Source: Apostichopus japonicus (Eukaryota; Echinodermata; Holothuroidea; Aspidochirotida; Stichopodidae). Taken from it: a stretch of DNA of 64,000 bases. Below the pieces are notes generated by a model. It was given only the letters and a program-made list of their open reading frames with translations, was not told where the DNA came from and searched no databases. The DNA is taken from positions 23,028,398 to 23,092,397 of the forward strand of contig NC_092577.1 in assembly GCF_037975245.1 (NCBI RefSeq), in the 5' to 3' direction. A program made the translations under genes and the position numbers. Of this stretch, positions 24,968 through 37,442 are shown piece by piece; within the stretch, counting starts at the first letter, position 1, and every line of letters begins with the position of its first letter.

Positions 24968-25504
24968 GTCTACGGCCACATCACGATGACTATACCGGTT
25001 CTCGTCCGATCACCGAAGTCAAGCAACGTAGAGCGCAGTCAGTACTTGGATGGGTGACCGCCTGGGAATACTGGGTGCAGTAGGCTTTTATTTTCCTAAT
25101 TGATAACACTATGTTGCCACGACGATGAGAAATTGAAATGGCCTACATTGACCTCTTCTTATGTCTACGGCCATATCACGTTGACTATACCGGTTCTCGT
25201 CCGATCACCGAAGTCAAGCAACGTAGAGCGCAGTCAGTACTTGGATGGGTGACCGCCTGGGAATACTGGGTGCCGTAGGCCTTCCTTTTCCTAATTAGAA
25301 CCCTGTCTTGCCACAAGGAAAGCGATTTGAAAATCGAATATATTAATAAATAACTCGATTGTTTTTATATATTAGAATTTAATACATATATATGTGAAAT
25401 ATAGATTAACGTAATATATATTAAATACATTCATTATAATATATATATTAAATCCACTGATAATAACCTACCAAACAACTAGCCTACATTTCACCTCTTG
25501 TAAT

Positions 25505-25524
25505 GTCTACGGCCACATCACGAT
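25505..25524 (+). pseudogene. 5S 5' stub (20 nt)
   Basis: Partner of the 12738 stub at a 12767-bp shift. Both following spacers share AAGAAATAACTCGTTTC, absent from other stub spacers. Confidence 0.88.
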
Positions 25525-26370
25525 TTCATAATTGATAACACTATGTTGCCACGACAATGAGAAATTGAAATCGCGTACATTGTCTTGCCACAAAGGTGTC
25601 TTGCCACAAGGAAAGCGATTTGAAAATCGAATATATTAAGAAATAACTCGTTTCTTTTTATATATTATAATTTTCTACATATATATGTAAAATATAGATT
25701 AACATAATATATATTAAATCCATGCATGTATAATATATATATTAAGTGCACTCATCATAACCTACCAAACAAGTAGCCTACATTTCACCTCTTAGAATGT
25801 CTATGGCCACATCACGATGACTATACCGGTTCTCGTCCGATCACCGAAGTCAAGCAACGTAGAGCGCACTCAGTACTTGGATGGGTGACCGCCTGGGAAT
25901 ACTGGGTGCCGTAGGCTTTTATTTTCCTCATTGATAACACTATGTTGCCACGACGATGAGAAAGTGAAATGGCCTACATTGACCTCTTATGTAAACGGCC
26001 ATATCACGTTGACTATACCGGTTCTCGTCCGATCACCGAAGTCAAGCAACGTAGAGCGCAGTCAGTACTTGGATGGGTGACCGCCTGGGAATACTGGGTG
26101 CCGTAGGCTTTTATTTTCCTCATTGATAACACTATGTTGCCACGACGATGAGAAATTGAAATGGCCTACATTGACCTGTTGTTATGTCTACGGCCATATC
26201 ACGTTGACTATACCGGTTCTCGTCCGATCACCGAAGTCAAGCAACGAAGAGCGCAGTCAGTACTTGGATGGGTGACCGCCTGGGAATACTGGATGCCGTA
26301 GGCTTTTATTTTCCTAATTGATAACACTATGTTGCCACGACGATGAAAAATTGAAATGGCCTACATTTAC

Positions 26371-26456
26371 CTCGTCCGATCACCGAAGTCAAGCAACGTA
26401 GAGCGCAGTCAGTACTTGGATGGGTGACCGCCTGGGAATACTGGGTGCCGTAGGCC
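26371..26456 (+). pseudogene. 5'-deleted 5S copy
   Basis: It has the same deletion joint and ends the segment shared with 12201-13604 at a 12767-bp shift. An L1 spacer (CTTCCTTTTCCTATTTAG) and the stub at 26680 follow, matching the order at 381-690. Confidence 0.9.
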
Positions 26457-26679
26457 TTCCTTTTCCTATTTAGAACACTGTCTTGCCACAAGGAAAGCGA
26501 TTTGAAAATCGAATATATTAATAAATAACTCGATTGTTTTTATATATTAGAATTTAATACATATATATGTGAAATATAGATTAACGTAATATATATTAAA
26601 TACATTCATTATAATATATATATTAAATCCACTGATAATAACCTACCAAACAACTAGCCTACATTTCACCTCTTGTAAT

Positions 26680-26699
26680 GTCTACGGCCACATCACGAT
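26680..26699 (+). pseudogene. 5S 5' stub (20 nt)
   Basis: It follows the deleted copy at 26371. Its spacer has TTAATTAATAACTCG, shared with the stub spacers at 690, 27468 and 28104. Confidence 0.88.
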
Positions 26700-27158
26700 T
26701 TCATAATTGATAACACTATGTTGCCACGACAATGAGAAATTGAAATCGCGTACATTGTCTTGCCACAAAGGTGTCTTGCCACAAGGAAAGCGATTTGAAA
26801 ATCGAATATATTAATTAATAACTCGTTTGTTTTTATATATTATAATTTTCTACATATATATGTAAAATATAGATTAACATAATATATATTAAATCCATGC
26901 ATGTATAATATATATATTAAGTGCACTCATCATAACCTACCAAACAAGTAGCCTACATTTCACCTCTTAGAATGTCTACGGCCACATCACGATGACTATT
27001 CCGGTTCTCGTCCGATCACCGAAGTCAAGCAACGTAGAGCGCAGTCAGTACTTGGATGGGTGACCGCCTGGGAATACTGGATGCCGTAGGCTTTTATTTT
27101 CCTAATTGATAACACTATGTTGCCACGACGATGAAAAATTGAAATGGCCTACATTTAC

Positions 27159-27244
27159 CTCGTCCGATCACCGAAGTCAAGCAACGTAGAGCGCAGTCAG
27201 TACTTGGATGGGTGACCGCCTGGGAATACTGGGTGCCGTAGGCC
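27159..27244 (+). pseudogene. 5'-deleted 5S copy
   Basis: It repeats 26371 at a 788-bp shift with the same joint and downstream stub. It is preceded by the 26974 copy, which has A27T and G108A. Confidence 0.9.
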
Positions 27245-27467
27245 TTCCTTTTCCTATTTAGAACACTGTCTTGCCACAAGGAAAGCGATTTGAAAATCGA
27301 ATATATTAATAAATAACTCGATTGTTTTTATATATTAGAATTTAATACATATATATGTGAAATATAGATTAACGTAATATATATTAAATACATTCATTAT
27401 AATATATATATTAAATCCACTGATAATAACCTACCAAACAACTAGCCTACATTTCACCTCTTGTAAT

Positions 27468-27487
27468 GTCTACGGCCACATCACGAT
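27468..27487 (+). pseudogene. 5S 5' stub (20 nt)
   Basis: It repeats 26680 at 788 bp and follows the deleted copy at 27159. Confidence 0.88.
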
Positions 27488-28103
27488 TTCATAATTGATA
27501 ACACTATGTTGCCACGACAATGAGAAATTGAAATCGCGTACATTGTCTTGCCACAAAGGTGTCTTGCCACAAGGAAAGCGATTTGAAAATCGAATATATT
27601 AATTAATAACTCGTTTGTTTTTATATATTATAATTTTCTACATATATATGTAAAATATAGATTAACATAATATATATTAAATCCATGCATGTATAATATA
27701 TATATTAAGTGCACTCATCATAACCTACCAAACAAGTAGCCTACATTTCACCTCTTAGAATGTCTACGGCCACATCACGATGACTATACCGGTTCTCGTC
27801 CGATCACCGAAGTCAAGCAACGTAGAGCGCAGTCAGTACTTGGATGGGTGACCGCCTGGGAATACTGGGTGCCGTAGGCCTTCCTTTTCCTATTTAGAAC
27901 ACTGTCTTGCCACAAGGAAAGCGATTTGAAAATCGAATATATTAATAAATAACTCGATTGTTTTTATATATTAGAATTTAATACATATATATGTGAAATA
28001 TAGATTAACGTAATATATATTAAATACATTCATTATAATATATATATTAAATCCACTGATAATAACCTACCAAACAACTAGCCTACATTTCACCTCTTGT
28101 AAT

Positions 28104-28123
28104 GTCTACGGCCACATCACGAT
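28104..28123 (+). pseudogene. 5S 5' stub (20 nt)
   Basis: It lies 636 bp after the 27468 stub. It follows a full-length gene (27762) rather than a deleted one. Confidence 0.88.
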
Positions 28124-28934
28124 TTCATAATTGATAACACTATGTTGCCACGACAATGAGAAATTGAAATCGCGTACATTGTCTTGCCACAAAGGTGTCT
28201 TGCCACAAGGAAAGCGATTTGAAAATCGAATATATTAATTAATAACTCGTTTGTTTTTATATATTATAATTTTCTACATATATATGTAAAATATAGATTA
28301 ACATAATATATATTAAATCCATGCATGTATAATATATATATTAAGTGCACTCATCATAACCTACCAAACAAGTAGCCTACATTTCACCTCTTAGAATGTC
28401 TACGGCCACATCACGATGACTATACCGGTTCTCGTCCGATCACCGAAGTCAAGCAACGTAGAGCGCAGTCAGTACTTGGATGGGTGACCGCCTGGGAATA
28501 CTGGGTGCCGTAGGCCTTCCTTTTCCTAATTGATAACACTATGTTGCCACGACGATGATAAATTGAAATGGCCTACATTGACCTCTTCTTATGTCTACGG
28601 CCATATCACGTTGACTATACCGGTTCTCGTCCGATCACCGAAGTCAAGCAACGTAGAGCGCAGTCAGTACTTGGATGGGTGACCGCCTGGGAATACTGGG
28701 TGCCGTAGGCCTTCCTTTTCCTAATTAGAACCCTGTCTTGCCACAAGGAAAGCGATTTGAAAATCGAATATATTAATAAATAACTCGATTGTTTTTATAT
28801 ATTAGAATTTAATACATATATATGTGAAATATAGATTAACGTAATATATATTAAATACATTCATTATAATATATATATTAAATCCACTGATAATAACCTA
28901 CCAAACAACTAGCCTACATTTCACCTCTTGTAAT

Positions 28935-28954
28935 GTCTACGGCCACATCACGAT
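28935..28954 (+). pseudogene. 5S 5' stub (20 nt)
   Basis: It lies 3430 bp after the 25505 stub. It is followed by TTAATAAATAACTCG and a GTCTATGG gene at 29229. Confidence 0.88.
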
Positions 28955-31900
28955 TTCATAATTGATAACACTATGTTGCCACGACAATGAGAAATTGAAA
29001 TCGCGTACATTGTCTTGCCACAAAGGTGTCTTGCCACAAGGAAAGCGATTTGAAAATCGAATATATTAATAAATAACTCGTTTGTTTTTATATATTATAA
29101 TTTTCTACATATATATGTAAAATATAGATTAACATAATATATATTAAATCCATGCATGTATAATATATATATTAAGTGCACTCATCATAACCTACCAAAC
29201 AAGTAGCCTACATTTCACCTCTTAGAATGTCTATGGCCACATCACGATGACTATACCGGTTCTCGTCCGATCACCGAAGTCAAGCAACGTAGAGCGCACT
29301 CAGTACTTGGATGGGTGACCGCCTGGGAATACTGGGTGCCGTAGGCTTTTATTTTCCTCATTGATAACACTATGTTGCCACGACGATGAGAAAGTGAAAT
29401 GGCCTACATTGACCTCTTATGTAAACGGCCATATCACGTTGACTATACCGGTTCTCGTCCGATCACCGAAGTCAAGCAACGTAGAGCGCAGTCAGTACTT
29501 GGATGGGTGACCGCCTGGGAATACTGGGTGCCGTAGGCTTTTATTTTCCTCATTGATAACACTATGTTGCCACGACGATGAGAAATTGAAATGGCCTACA
29601 TTGACCTCTTGTTATGTCTACGGCCATATCACGTTGACTATACCGGTTCTCGTCCGATCACCGAAGTCAAGCAACGTAGAGCGCAGTCAGTACTTGGATG
29701 GGTGACCGCCTGGGAATACTGGGTGCCGTAGGCTTTTATTTTCCTCATTGATAACACTATGTTGCCACGACGATGAGAAATTGAAATGGCCTACATTGAC
29801 CTCTTGTTATGTCTACGGCCATATCACGTTGACTATACCGGTTCTCGTCCGATCACCGAAGTCAAGCAACGAAGAGCGCAGTCAGTACTTGGATGGGTGA
29901 CCGCCTGGGAATACTGGATGCCGTAGGCTTTTATTTTCTTAATTGATAACACTATGTTGCCACGACGATGAAAAATTGAAATGGCCTACATTGACCTCTT
30001 GTTATGTCTACGGCCATATCACGTTGACTATACCGGTTCTCGTCCGATCACAGAAGTCAAGCATCGAAGAGCGCAGTCAGTACTTGGATGGGTGACCGCC
30101 TGGGAATACTGGGTGTCGTAGGCTGTTATTTTCATAATTGATAACACTATGTTGCCACGACGATGAGAAATTGAAATGGCCTACATTGACCTCTTGTTAT
30201 GTCTACGGCCATATCACGTTCACTATACCGGTTCTCGTCCGATCACCGAAGTCAAGCAACGTAGAGCGCAGTCAGTACTTGGATGGGTGACCGCCTGGGA
30301 ATACTGGGTGCCGTAGGCCTTTCTTTTTCTAATTAGAACACTGTCTTGCCACAAGGAAAGCGATTTGAAAATCGAATATATTAATAAATAACTCGATTGT
30401 TTTTATATATTAGAAATTAATACATATATATGTGAAATATAGATTAACTTAATATATATTAAATACATTCATGTATAATATATACATTAAATCCACTCAT
30501 CATAACCTACCAAACAACTAGCCTGCATTTCACCTCTTGTAATGTCTACGGCCACATCACGTTCAATATAGCGGTTCTCGTCCGATCACCGAAGTCAAGC
30601 AACGTAGAGCGCAGTCAGTACTAAGGTGGGTGACCGCCTGGGAATACTGGGTGCCGTAGGCTTTTATTTTCACAATTGATAACACTATGTTGCCACGACG
30701 ATGAGAAATTGAAATGGCCTCCATTGACCTCTTGTTATGTCTACGGCCATATCACGTTGACTATACCGGTTCTCGTCCGATCACCGAAGTCAAGCAACGT
30801 AGAGCGCAGTCAGTACTTGGATGGGTGACCGCCTGGGAATACTGGGTGCAGTAGGCTTTTATTTTCCTAATTGATAACACTATGTTGCCACGACGATGAG
30901 AAATTGAAATGGCCTACATTGACCTCTTCTTATGTCTACGGCCATATCACGTTCACTATACCGGTTCTCGTCCGATCACCGAAGTCAAGCAACGTAGAGC
31001 GCAGTCAGTACTTGGATGGGTGACCGCCTGGGAATACTGGGTGCCGTAGGCCTTCCTTTTCCTAATTAGAACACTGTCTTGCCACAAGGAAAGCGATTTG
31101 AAAATCGAATATATTAATAAATAACTCGATTGTTTTTATATATTAGAATTTAATACATATATATGTGAAATATAGATTAACTTAATATATATTAAATACA
31201 TTTATGTATAATATATACATTAAATCCACTCATCATAACCTACCAAACAACTAGCCTGCATTTCACCTCTTGTAATGTCTACGGCCACATCACGTTGACT
31301 ATACCGGTTCTCGTCCGATCACCGAAGTCAAGCAACGTAGAGCGCAGTCAGTACTTGGATGGGTGACCGCCTGGGAATACTGGGTGCCGTAGGCTTTTAT
31401 TTTCCTAATTGATAACACTATGTTGCCACGACGATGAGAAAGTGAAATGGCCTACATTGACCTCTTGTTATGTCTACGGCCATATCACGTTGACTATACC
31501 GGTTCTCGTCCGATCACCGAAGTCAAGCAACGTAGAGCGCAGTCAGTACTTGGATGGGTGACCGCCTGGGAATACTGGGTGCCGTAGGCTTTTATTTTCC
31601 TAATTGATAACACTATGTTGCCACGACGATGAAAAATTGAAATGGCCTACATTGACCTCTTGTTATGTCTACGGCCATATCACGTTGACTATACCGGTTC
31701 TCGTCCGATCACCGAAGTCAAGCAACGTAGAGCGCAGTCAGTACTTGGATGGGTGACCGCCTGGGAATACTGGGTGCCGTAGGCCTTTCTTTTTCTAATT
31801 AGAACACTGTCTTGCCACAAGGAAAGCGATTTGAAAATCGAATATATTAATAAATAACTCGATTGTTTTTATATATTAGAATTTAATACATATATATGTG

Positions 31901-33089
31901 AAATATAGATTAACTTAATATATATTAAATACATTCATGTATAATATATACATTAAATCCACTCATCATAACCTACCAAACAACTAGCCTGCATTTCACC
32001 TCTTGTAATGTCTACGGCCACATCACGATGACTATACCGGTTCTCGTCCGATCAGGTAAGTCAAGCAACGTAGAGCGCAGTCAGTACTTGGATGGGTGAC
32101 CGCCTGGGAATACTGGGTGCCGTAGGCTTTTATTTTCCTCATTGATAACACTATGTTGCCACGATGATGAGAAATTGAAATGGCCTACATTGACCTCTTG
32201 TCATGTCTACGGCCATATCACGTTGACTATACCGGTTCTCGTCCGATCACAGAAGTCAAGCATCGAAGAGCGCAGTCAGTACTTGGATGGGTGACCGCCT
32301 GGGAATACTGGGTGCCGTAGGCTTTTATTTTCCTAATTGATAACACTATGTTGCCACGACGATGAGAAATTGAAATGGCCTACATTGTCTTGCCACAAGG
32401 AAAAAGATTTGAAAATCGAATATATTAATAACTACTATATGTAAAATATAGGTTAACATAATATATATTAAATCCATTCATATATAATATATATATTAAA
32501 TCCACTCATCATAACCTACCAAACAACTAGCCTACATTTCACCTCTTAGAATGTCTACGGCCACATCACGATGACTATACCGGTTCTCGTCCGATCACCG
32601 AAGTCAAGCAACGTAGAGCGCAGTCAGTACTTGGATGGGTGACCGCCTGGGAATACTGGGTGCAGTAGGCTTTTATTTTCCTAATTGATAACACTATGTT
32701 GCCACGACGATGAGAAATTGAAATGGCCTACATTGACCTCTTCTTATGTCTACGGCCATATCACGTTGACTATACCGGTTCTCGTCCGATCACCGAAGTC
32801 AAGCAACGTAGAGCGCAGTCAGTACTTGGATGGGTGACCGCCTGGGAATACTGGGTGCCGTAGGCCTTCCTTTTCCTAATTAGAACCCTGTCTTGCCACA
32901 AGGAAAGCGATTTGAAAATCGAATATATTAATAAATAACTCGATTGTTTTTATATATTAGAATTTAATACATATATATGTGAAATATAGATTAACGGAAT
33001 ATATATTAAATACATTCATTATAATATATATATTAAATCCACTGATAATAACCTACCAAACAACTAGCCTACATTTCACCTCTTGTAAT

Positions 33090-33109
33090 GTCTACGGCCA
33101 CATCACGAT
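33090..33109 (+). pseudogene. 5S 5' stub (20 nt)
   Basis: Last element of the left 3038-bp unit. Its spacer has GACGATGAG and AAAGAAGGTGTC, as at 1673. Confidence 0.88.
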
Positions 33110-36100
33110 TTCATAATTGATAACACTATGTTGCCACGACGATGAGAAATTGAAATCGCGTACATTGTCTTGCCACAAAGAAGGTGTCTTGCCACAAGGA
33201 AAGCGATTTGAAAATCGAATATATTAATAAATAACTCGTTTGTTTTTATATATTATAATTTTCTACATATATATGTAAAATATAGATTAAAATAATATAT
33301 ATTAAATCCATTCATGTATAATATATATATTAAGTGCACTCATCATAACCTACCAAACAAGTAGCCTATATTTCACCTCCTAGAATGTCTACGGCCACAT
33401 CACGATGACTATACCGGTTCTCGTCCGATCAGGTAAGTCAAGCAACGTAGAGCGCAGTCAGTACTTGGATGGGTGACCGCCTGGGAATACTGGGTGCCGT
33501 AGGCTTTTATTTTCCTAATTGATAACACTATGTTGCCACGACGATGAAAAATTCAAATGGCCTGCATTGAGCTCTTGTTATGTCTACGGCCATATCACGT
33601 TGACTATACCGGTTCTCGTCCGATCACCGAAGTCAAGCAACGTAGAGCGCAGTCAGTACTTGGATGGATGACCGCCTGGGAATACTGGGTGCCGTAGGCT
33701 TTTATTTTCACAATTGATAACACTATGTTGCCACGACGATGAGAAATTGAAATGGCCTCCATTGACCTCTTGTTATGTCTACGGCCATATCACGTTGACT
33801 ATACCGGTTCTCGTCCGATCACCGAAGTCAAGCAACGTAGAGCGCAGTCAGTACTTGGATGGGTGACCGCCTGGGAATACTGGGTGCAGTAGGCTTTTAT
33901 TTTCCTAATTGATAACACTATGTTGCCACGACGATGAGAAATTGAAATGGCCTACATTGACCTCTTCTTATGTCTACGGCCATATCACGTTCACTATACC
34001 GGTTCTCGTCCGATCACCGAAGTCAAGCAACGTAGAGCGCAGTCAGTACTTGGATGGGTGACCGCCTGGGAATACTGGGTGCCGTAGGCCTTCCTTTTCC
34101 TAATTAGAACACTGTCTTGCCACAAGGAAAGCGATTTGAAAATCGAATATATTAATAAATAACTCGATTGTTTTTATATATTAGAATTTAATACATATAT
34201 ATGTGAAATATAGATTAACTTAATATATATTAAATACATTTATGTATAATATATACATTAAATCCACTCATCATAACCTACCAAACAACTAGCCTGCATT
34301 TCACCTCTTGTAATGTCTACGGCCACATCACGTTGACTATACCGGTTCTCGTCCGATCACCGAAGTCAAGCAACGTAGAGCGCAGTCAGTACTTGGATGG
34401 GTGACCGCCTGGGAATACTGGGTGCCGTAGGCTTTTATTTTCCTAATTGATAACACTATGTTGCCACGACGATGAGAAAGTGAAATGGCCTACATTGACC
34501 TCTTGTTATGTCTACGGCCATATCACGTTGACTATACCGGTTCTCGTCCGATCACCGAAGTCAAGCAACGTAGAGCGCAGTCAGTACTTGGATGGGTGAC
34601 CGCCTGGGAATACTGGGTGCCGTAGGCTTTTATTTTCCTAATTGATAACACTATGTTGCCACGACGATGAAAAATTGAAATGGCCTACATTGACCTCTTG
34701 TTATGTCTACGGCCATATCACGTTGACTATACCGGTTCTCGTCCGATCACCGAAGTCAAGCAACGTAGAGCGCAGTCAGTACTTGGATGGGTGACCGCCT
34801 GGGAATACTGGGTGCCGTAGGCCTTTCTTTTTCTAATTAGAACACTGTCTTGCCACAAGGAAAGCGATTTGAAAATCGAATATATTAATAAATAACTCGA
34901 TTGTTTTTATATATTAGAATTTAATACATATATATGTGAAATATAGATTAACTTAATATATATTAAATACATTCATGTATAATATATACATTAAATCCAC
35001 TCATCATAACCTACCAAACAACTAGCCTGCATTTCACCTCTTGTAATGTCTACGGCCACATCACGATGACTATACCGGTTCTCGTCCGATCAGGTAAGTC
35101 AAGCAACGTAGAGCGCAGTCAGTACTTGGATGGGTGACCGCCTGGGAATACTGGGTGCCGTAGGCTTTTATTTTCCTCATTGATAACACTATGTTGCCAC
35201 GATGATGAGAAATTGAAATGGCCTACATTGACCTCTTGTCATGTCTACGGCCATATCACGTTGACTATACCGGTTCTCGTCCGATCACAGAAGTCAAGCA
35301 TCGAAGAGCGCAGTCAGTACTTGGATGGGTGACCGCCTGGGAATACTGGGTGCCGTAGGCTTTTATTTTCCTAATTGATAACACTATGTTGCCACGACGA
35401 TGAGAAATTGAAATGGCCTACATTGTCTTGCCACAAGGAAAAAGATTTGAAAATCGAATATATTAATAACTACTATATGTAAAATATAGGTTAACATAAT
35501 ATATATTAAATCCATTCATATATAATATATATATTAAATCCACTCATCATAACCTACCAAACAACTAGCCTACATTTCACCTCTTAGAATGTCTACGGCC
35601 ACATCACGATGACTATACCGGTTCTCGTCCGATCACCGAAGTCAAGCAACGTAGAGCGCAGTCAGTACTTGGATGGGTGACCGCCTGGGAATACTGGGTG
35701 CAGTAGGCTTTTATTTTCCTAATTGATAACACTATGTTGCCACGACGATGAGAAATTGAAATGGCCTACATTGACCTCTTCTTATGTCTACGGCCATATC
35801 ACGTTGACTATACCGGTTCTCGTCCGATCACCGAAGTCAAGCAACGTAGAGCGCAGTCAGTACTTGGATGGGTGACCGCCTGGGAATACTGGGTGCCGTA
35901 GGCCTTCCTTTTCCTAATTAGAACCCTGTCTTGCCACAAGGAAAGCGATTTGAAAATCGAATATATTAATAAATAACTCGATTGTTTTTATATATTAGAA
36001 TTTAATACATATATATGTGAAATATAGATTAACGGAATATATATTAAATACATTCATTATAATATATATATTAAATCCACTGATAATAACCTACCAAACA

Positions 36101-36127
36101 ACTAGCCTACATTTCACCTCTTGTAAT

Positions 36128-36147
36128 GTCTACGGCCACATCACGAT
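36128..36147 (+). pseudogene. 5S 5' stub (20 nt)
   Basis: Partner of the 33090 stub at 3038 bp. The spacers diverge further on (TCCATGCATG here, TCCATTCATG at 33305), marking the end of the duplicated segment. Confidence 0.88.
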
Positions 36148-37282
36148 TTCATAATTGATAACACTATGTTGCCACGACGATGAGAAATTGAAATCGCGTA
36201 CATTGTCTTGCCACAAAGAAGGTGTCTTGCCACAAGGAAAGCGATTTGAAAATCGAATATATTAATAAATAACTCGTTTGTTTTTATATATTATAATTTT
36301 CTACATATATATGTAAAATATAGATTAAAATAATATATATTAAATCCATGCATGTATAATATATATATTAAGTGCACTCATCATAACCTACCAAACAAGT
36401 AGCCTACATTTCACCTCTTAGAATGTCTACGGCCACATCACGATGACTATACCGGTTCTCGTCCGATCACCGAAGTCAAGCAACAAAGAGCGCAGTCAGT
36501 ACTTGGATGGGTGACCGCCTGGGATTACTGGGTGCCGTAGGCTTTTATTTTCCTAATTGATAACACTATGTTGCCACGACGATGAGAAATTGAAATGGCC
36601 TCCATTGACCTCTTGTTATGTCTACGGCCATATCACGTTGACTATACCGGTTCTCGTCCGATCACCGAAGTCAAGCAACGTAGAGCGCAGTCAGTACTTG
36701 GATGGGTGACCGCCTGGGAATACTGGGTGCCGTAGGCTTTATTTTCCTTATTGATAACACTATGTTGCCACGACGATGAAAAATTGAAATGGCCTACATT
36801 GACCTCTTGTTATGTCTACGGCCATATCACGTTGACTATACCGGTTCTCGTCCGATCACCGAAGTCAAGCAACGTAGAGCGCAGTCAGTACTTGGATGGG
36901 TGACCGCCTGGGAATACTGGGTGCCGTAGGCTTTTATTTTCACAATTGATAACACTATGTTGCCACGACGATGAGAAATTGAAATGGCCTCCATTGACCT
37001 CTTGTTATGTCTACGGCCATATCACGTTGACTATACCGGTTCTCGTCCGATCACCGAAGTCAAGCAACGTAGAGCGCAGTCAGTACTTGGATGGGTGACC
37101 GCCTGGGAATACTGGGTGCCGTAGGCTTTTATTTTCACAATTGATAACACTATGTTGCCACGACGATGAGAAATTGAAATGGCCTACATTGTCTTGCCAC
37201 AAGGAAAGTGTCTTGACAGAAGGAAAGCGATTTGAAAATCAAATATATTAGTAAATAACTCGATTGTTTTTATATATGATCA

Positions 37283-37442
37283 CATATTGAAGCGTTTATG
37301 TATTGTTATTAACATTACTTTCACTATTTTCTATCTTTTCTTCATGGGAGTCTTCTGTTTTGTTAAGCCAGCATAGGCTTTTCAGAAGACTTCCATTCAC
37401 ATTGTAATATTTATGTGAAAAAACAAATGAATGAATGAATGA
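37283..37442 (+). mobile_element. 160-bp retroposon-like insertion, copy 1
   Basis: The insert sits in the AT-rich core of an L3 spacer. The target-site duplication ATGATCA is at 37276-37282 and 37443-37449. Empty L3 spacers (e.g. after 47090 and 51390) have ATGATCA once, and the spacing difference 569-402=167 bp equals 160 plus 7. The insert starts CATATTGAAGCG, is T-rich in the middle, and ends in AAACAAATGAATGAATGAATGA, a tetranucleotide tail on the + strand. Tail plus TSD suggests a SINE or the 3' end of a non-LTR retrotransposon; no A/B boxes or coding remnant were seen. The family is not recognised. Confidence 0.8.
37346..37394 (+). other. Nested hairpin inside the inserted element
   Basis: GGGAGTCTTCTG (37346-37357) pairs with CAGAAGACTTCC (37383-37394): 12 pairs, one of them G-T. 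Inside it AAGCC (37365-37369) pairs with GGCTT (37376-37380) around loop AGCATA. A compact stem near the 3' end suits a retroposon tail recognised by a LINE reverse transcriptase, but that role is inference. The same structure is in copies 2 and 3, with the inner stem weakened in copy 3. Confidence 0.65.

Larger units (their letters stand above)
24968..30738 (+). rRNA. 5S block G: region rich in truncated copies and stubs
   Basis: Full-length starts: 24968, 25163, 25799, 25991, 26186, 26974, 27762, 28398, 28593, 29229, 29421, 29616, 29811, 30006, 30201, 30544. 5'-deleted copies: 26371 and 27159. Stubs: 25505, 26680, 27468, 28104, 28935. The truncated-stub-full trio 26371-26680-26974 recurs 788 bp later (27159-27468-27762); the stub-full pair recurs 636 bp later (28104-28398). 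Copies 25163-25991 recur at 28593-29421 shifted 3430 bp. Copies 25799 and 29229 begin GTCTATGG. Copy 28398 has the CTTCC 3' flank joined to an S spacer, a recombinant junction. Copy 30006 reads GGGTGTCG (C111T). Confidence 0.92.
30739..36340 (+). repeat. 3038-bp tandem duplication
   Basis: The left unit covers about 30.7-33.3 kb and the right about 33.8-36.3 kb, separated by two genes (33387, 33582) of a different lineage. Matching private marks include GTTCACTATA, ATTTATGTATA, AACGGAATAT and TTAAAATAATATA. Confidence 0.88.
30739..36813 (+). rRNA. 5S block H: 3038-bp tandem duplication
   Basis: Full-length starts: 30739, 30934, 31277, 31472, 31667, 32010, 32205, 32553, 32748, 33387, 33582, 33777, 33972, 34315, 34510, 34705, 35048, 35243, 35591, 35786, 36425, 36620; stubs 33090 and 36128. 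Items 30739-33090 match 33777-36128 at 3038 bp, including C112A in 30739/33777 and 32553/35591, GTTCACTATA in 30934/33972, ATTTATGTATA in the following spacer, and AACGGAATAT near 32994/36032. Homology fades near 33.3/36.3 kb. The pair 33387-33582 (CAGGTAAGT; spacer AATTCAAATGGCCTGCATTGAGC; G87A) recurs at 37578-37773, shifted 4191 bp. Copy 36425 reads CAACAAAGAG. Confidence 0.93.

Noticed and set aside
37371-37382. GCATAGGCTTTT in the inserted element as a 5S-derived 3' end
   Set aside because: It resembles CCGTAGGCTTTT over ten bases only, and the neighbouring sequence has no 5S similarity. The match is explained by the inner hairpin arm GGCTT.
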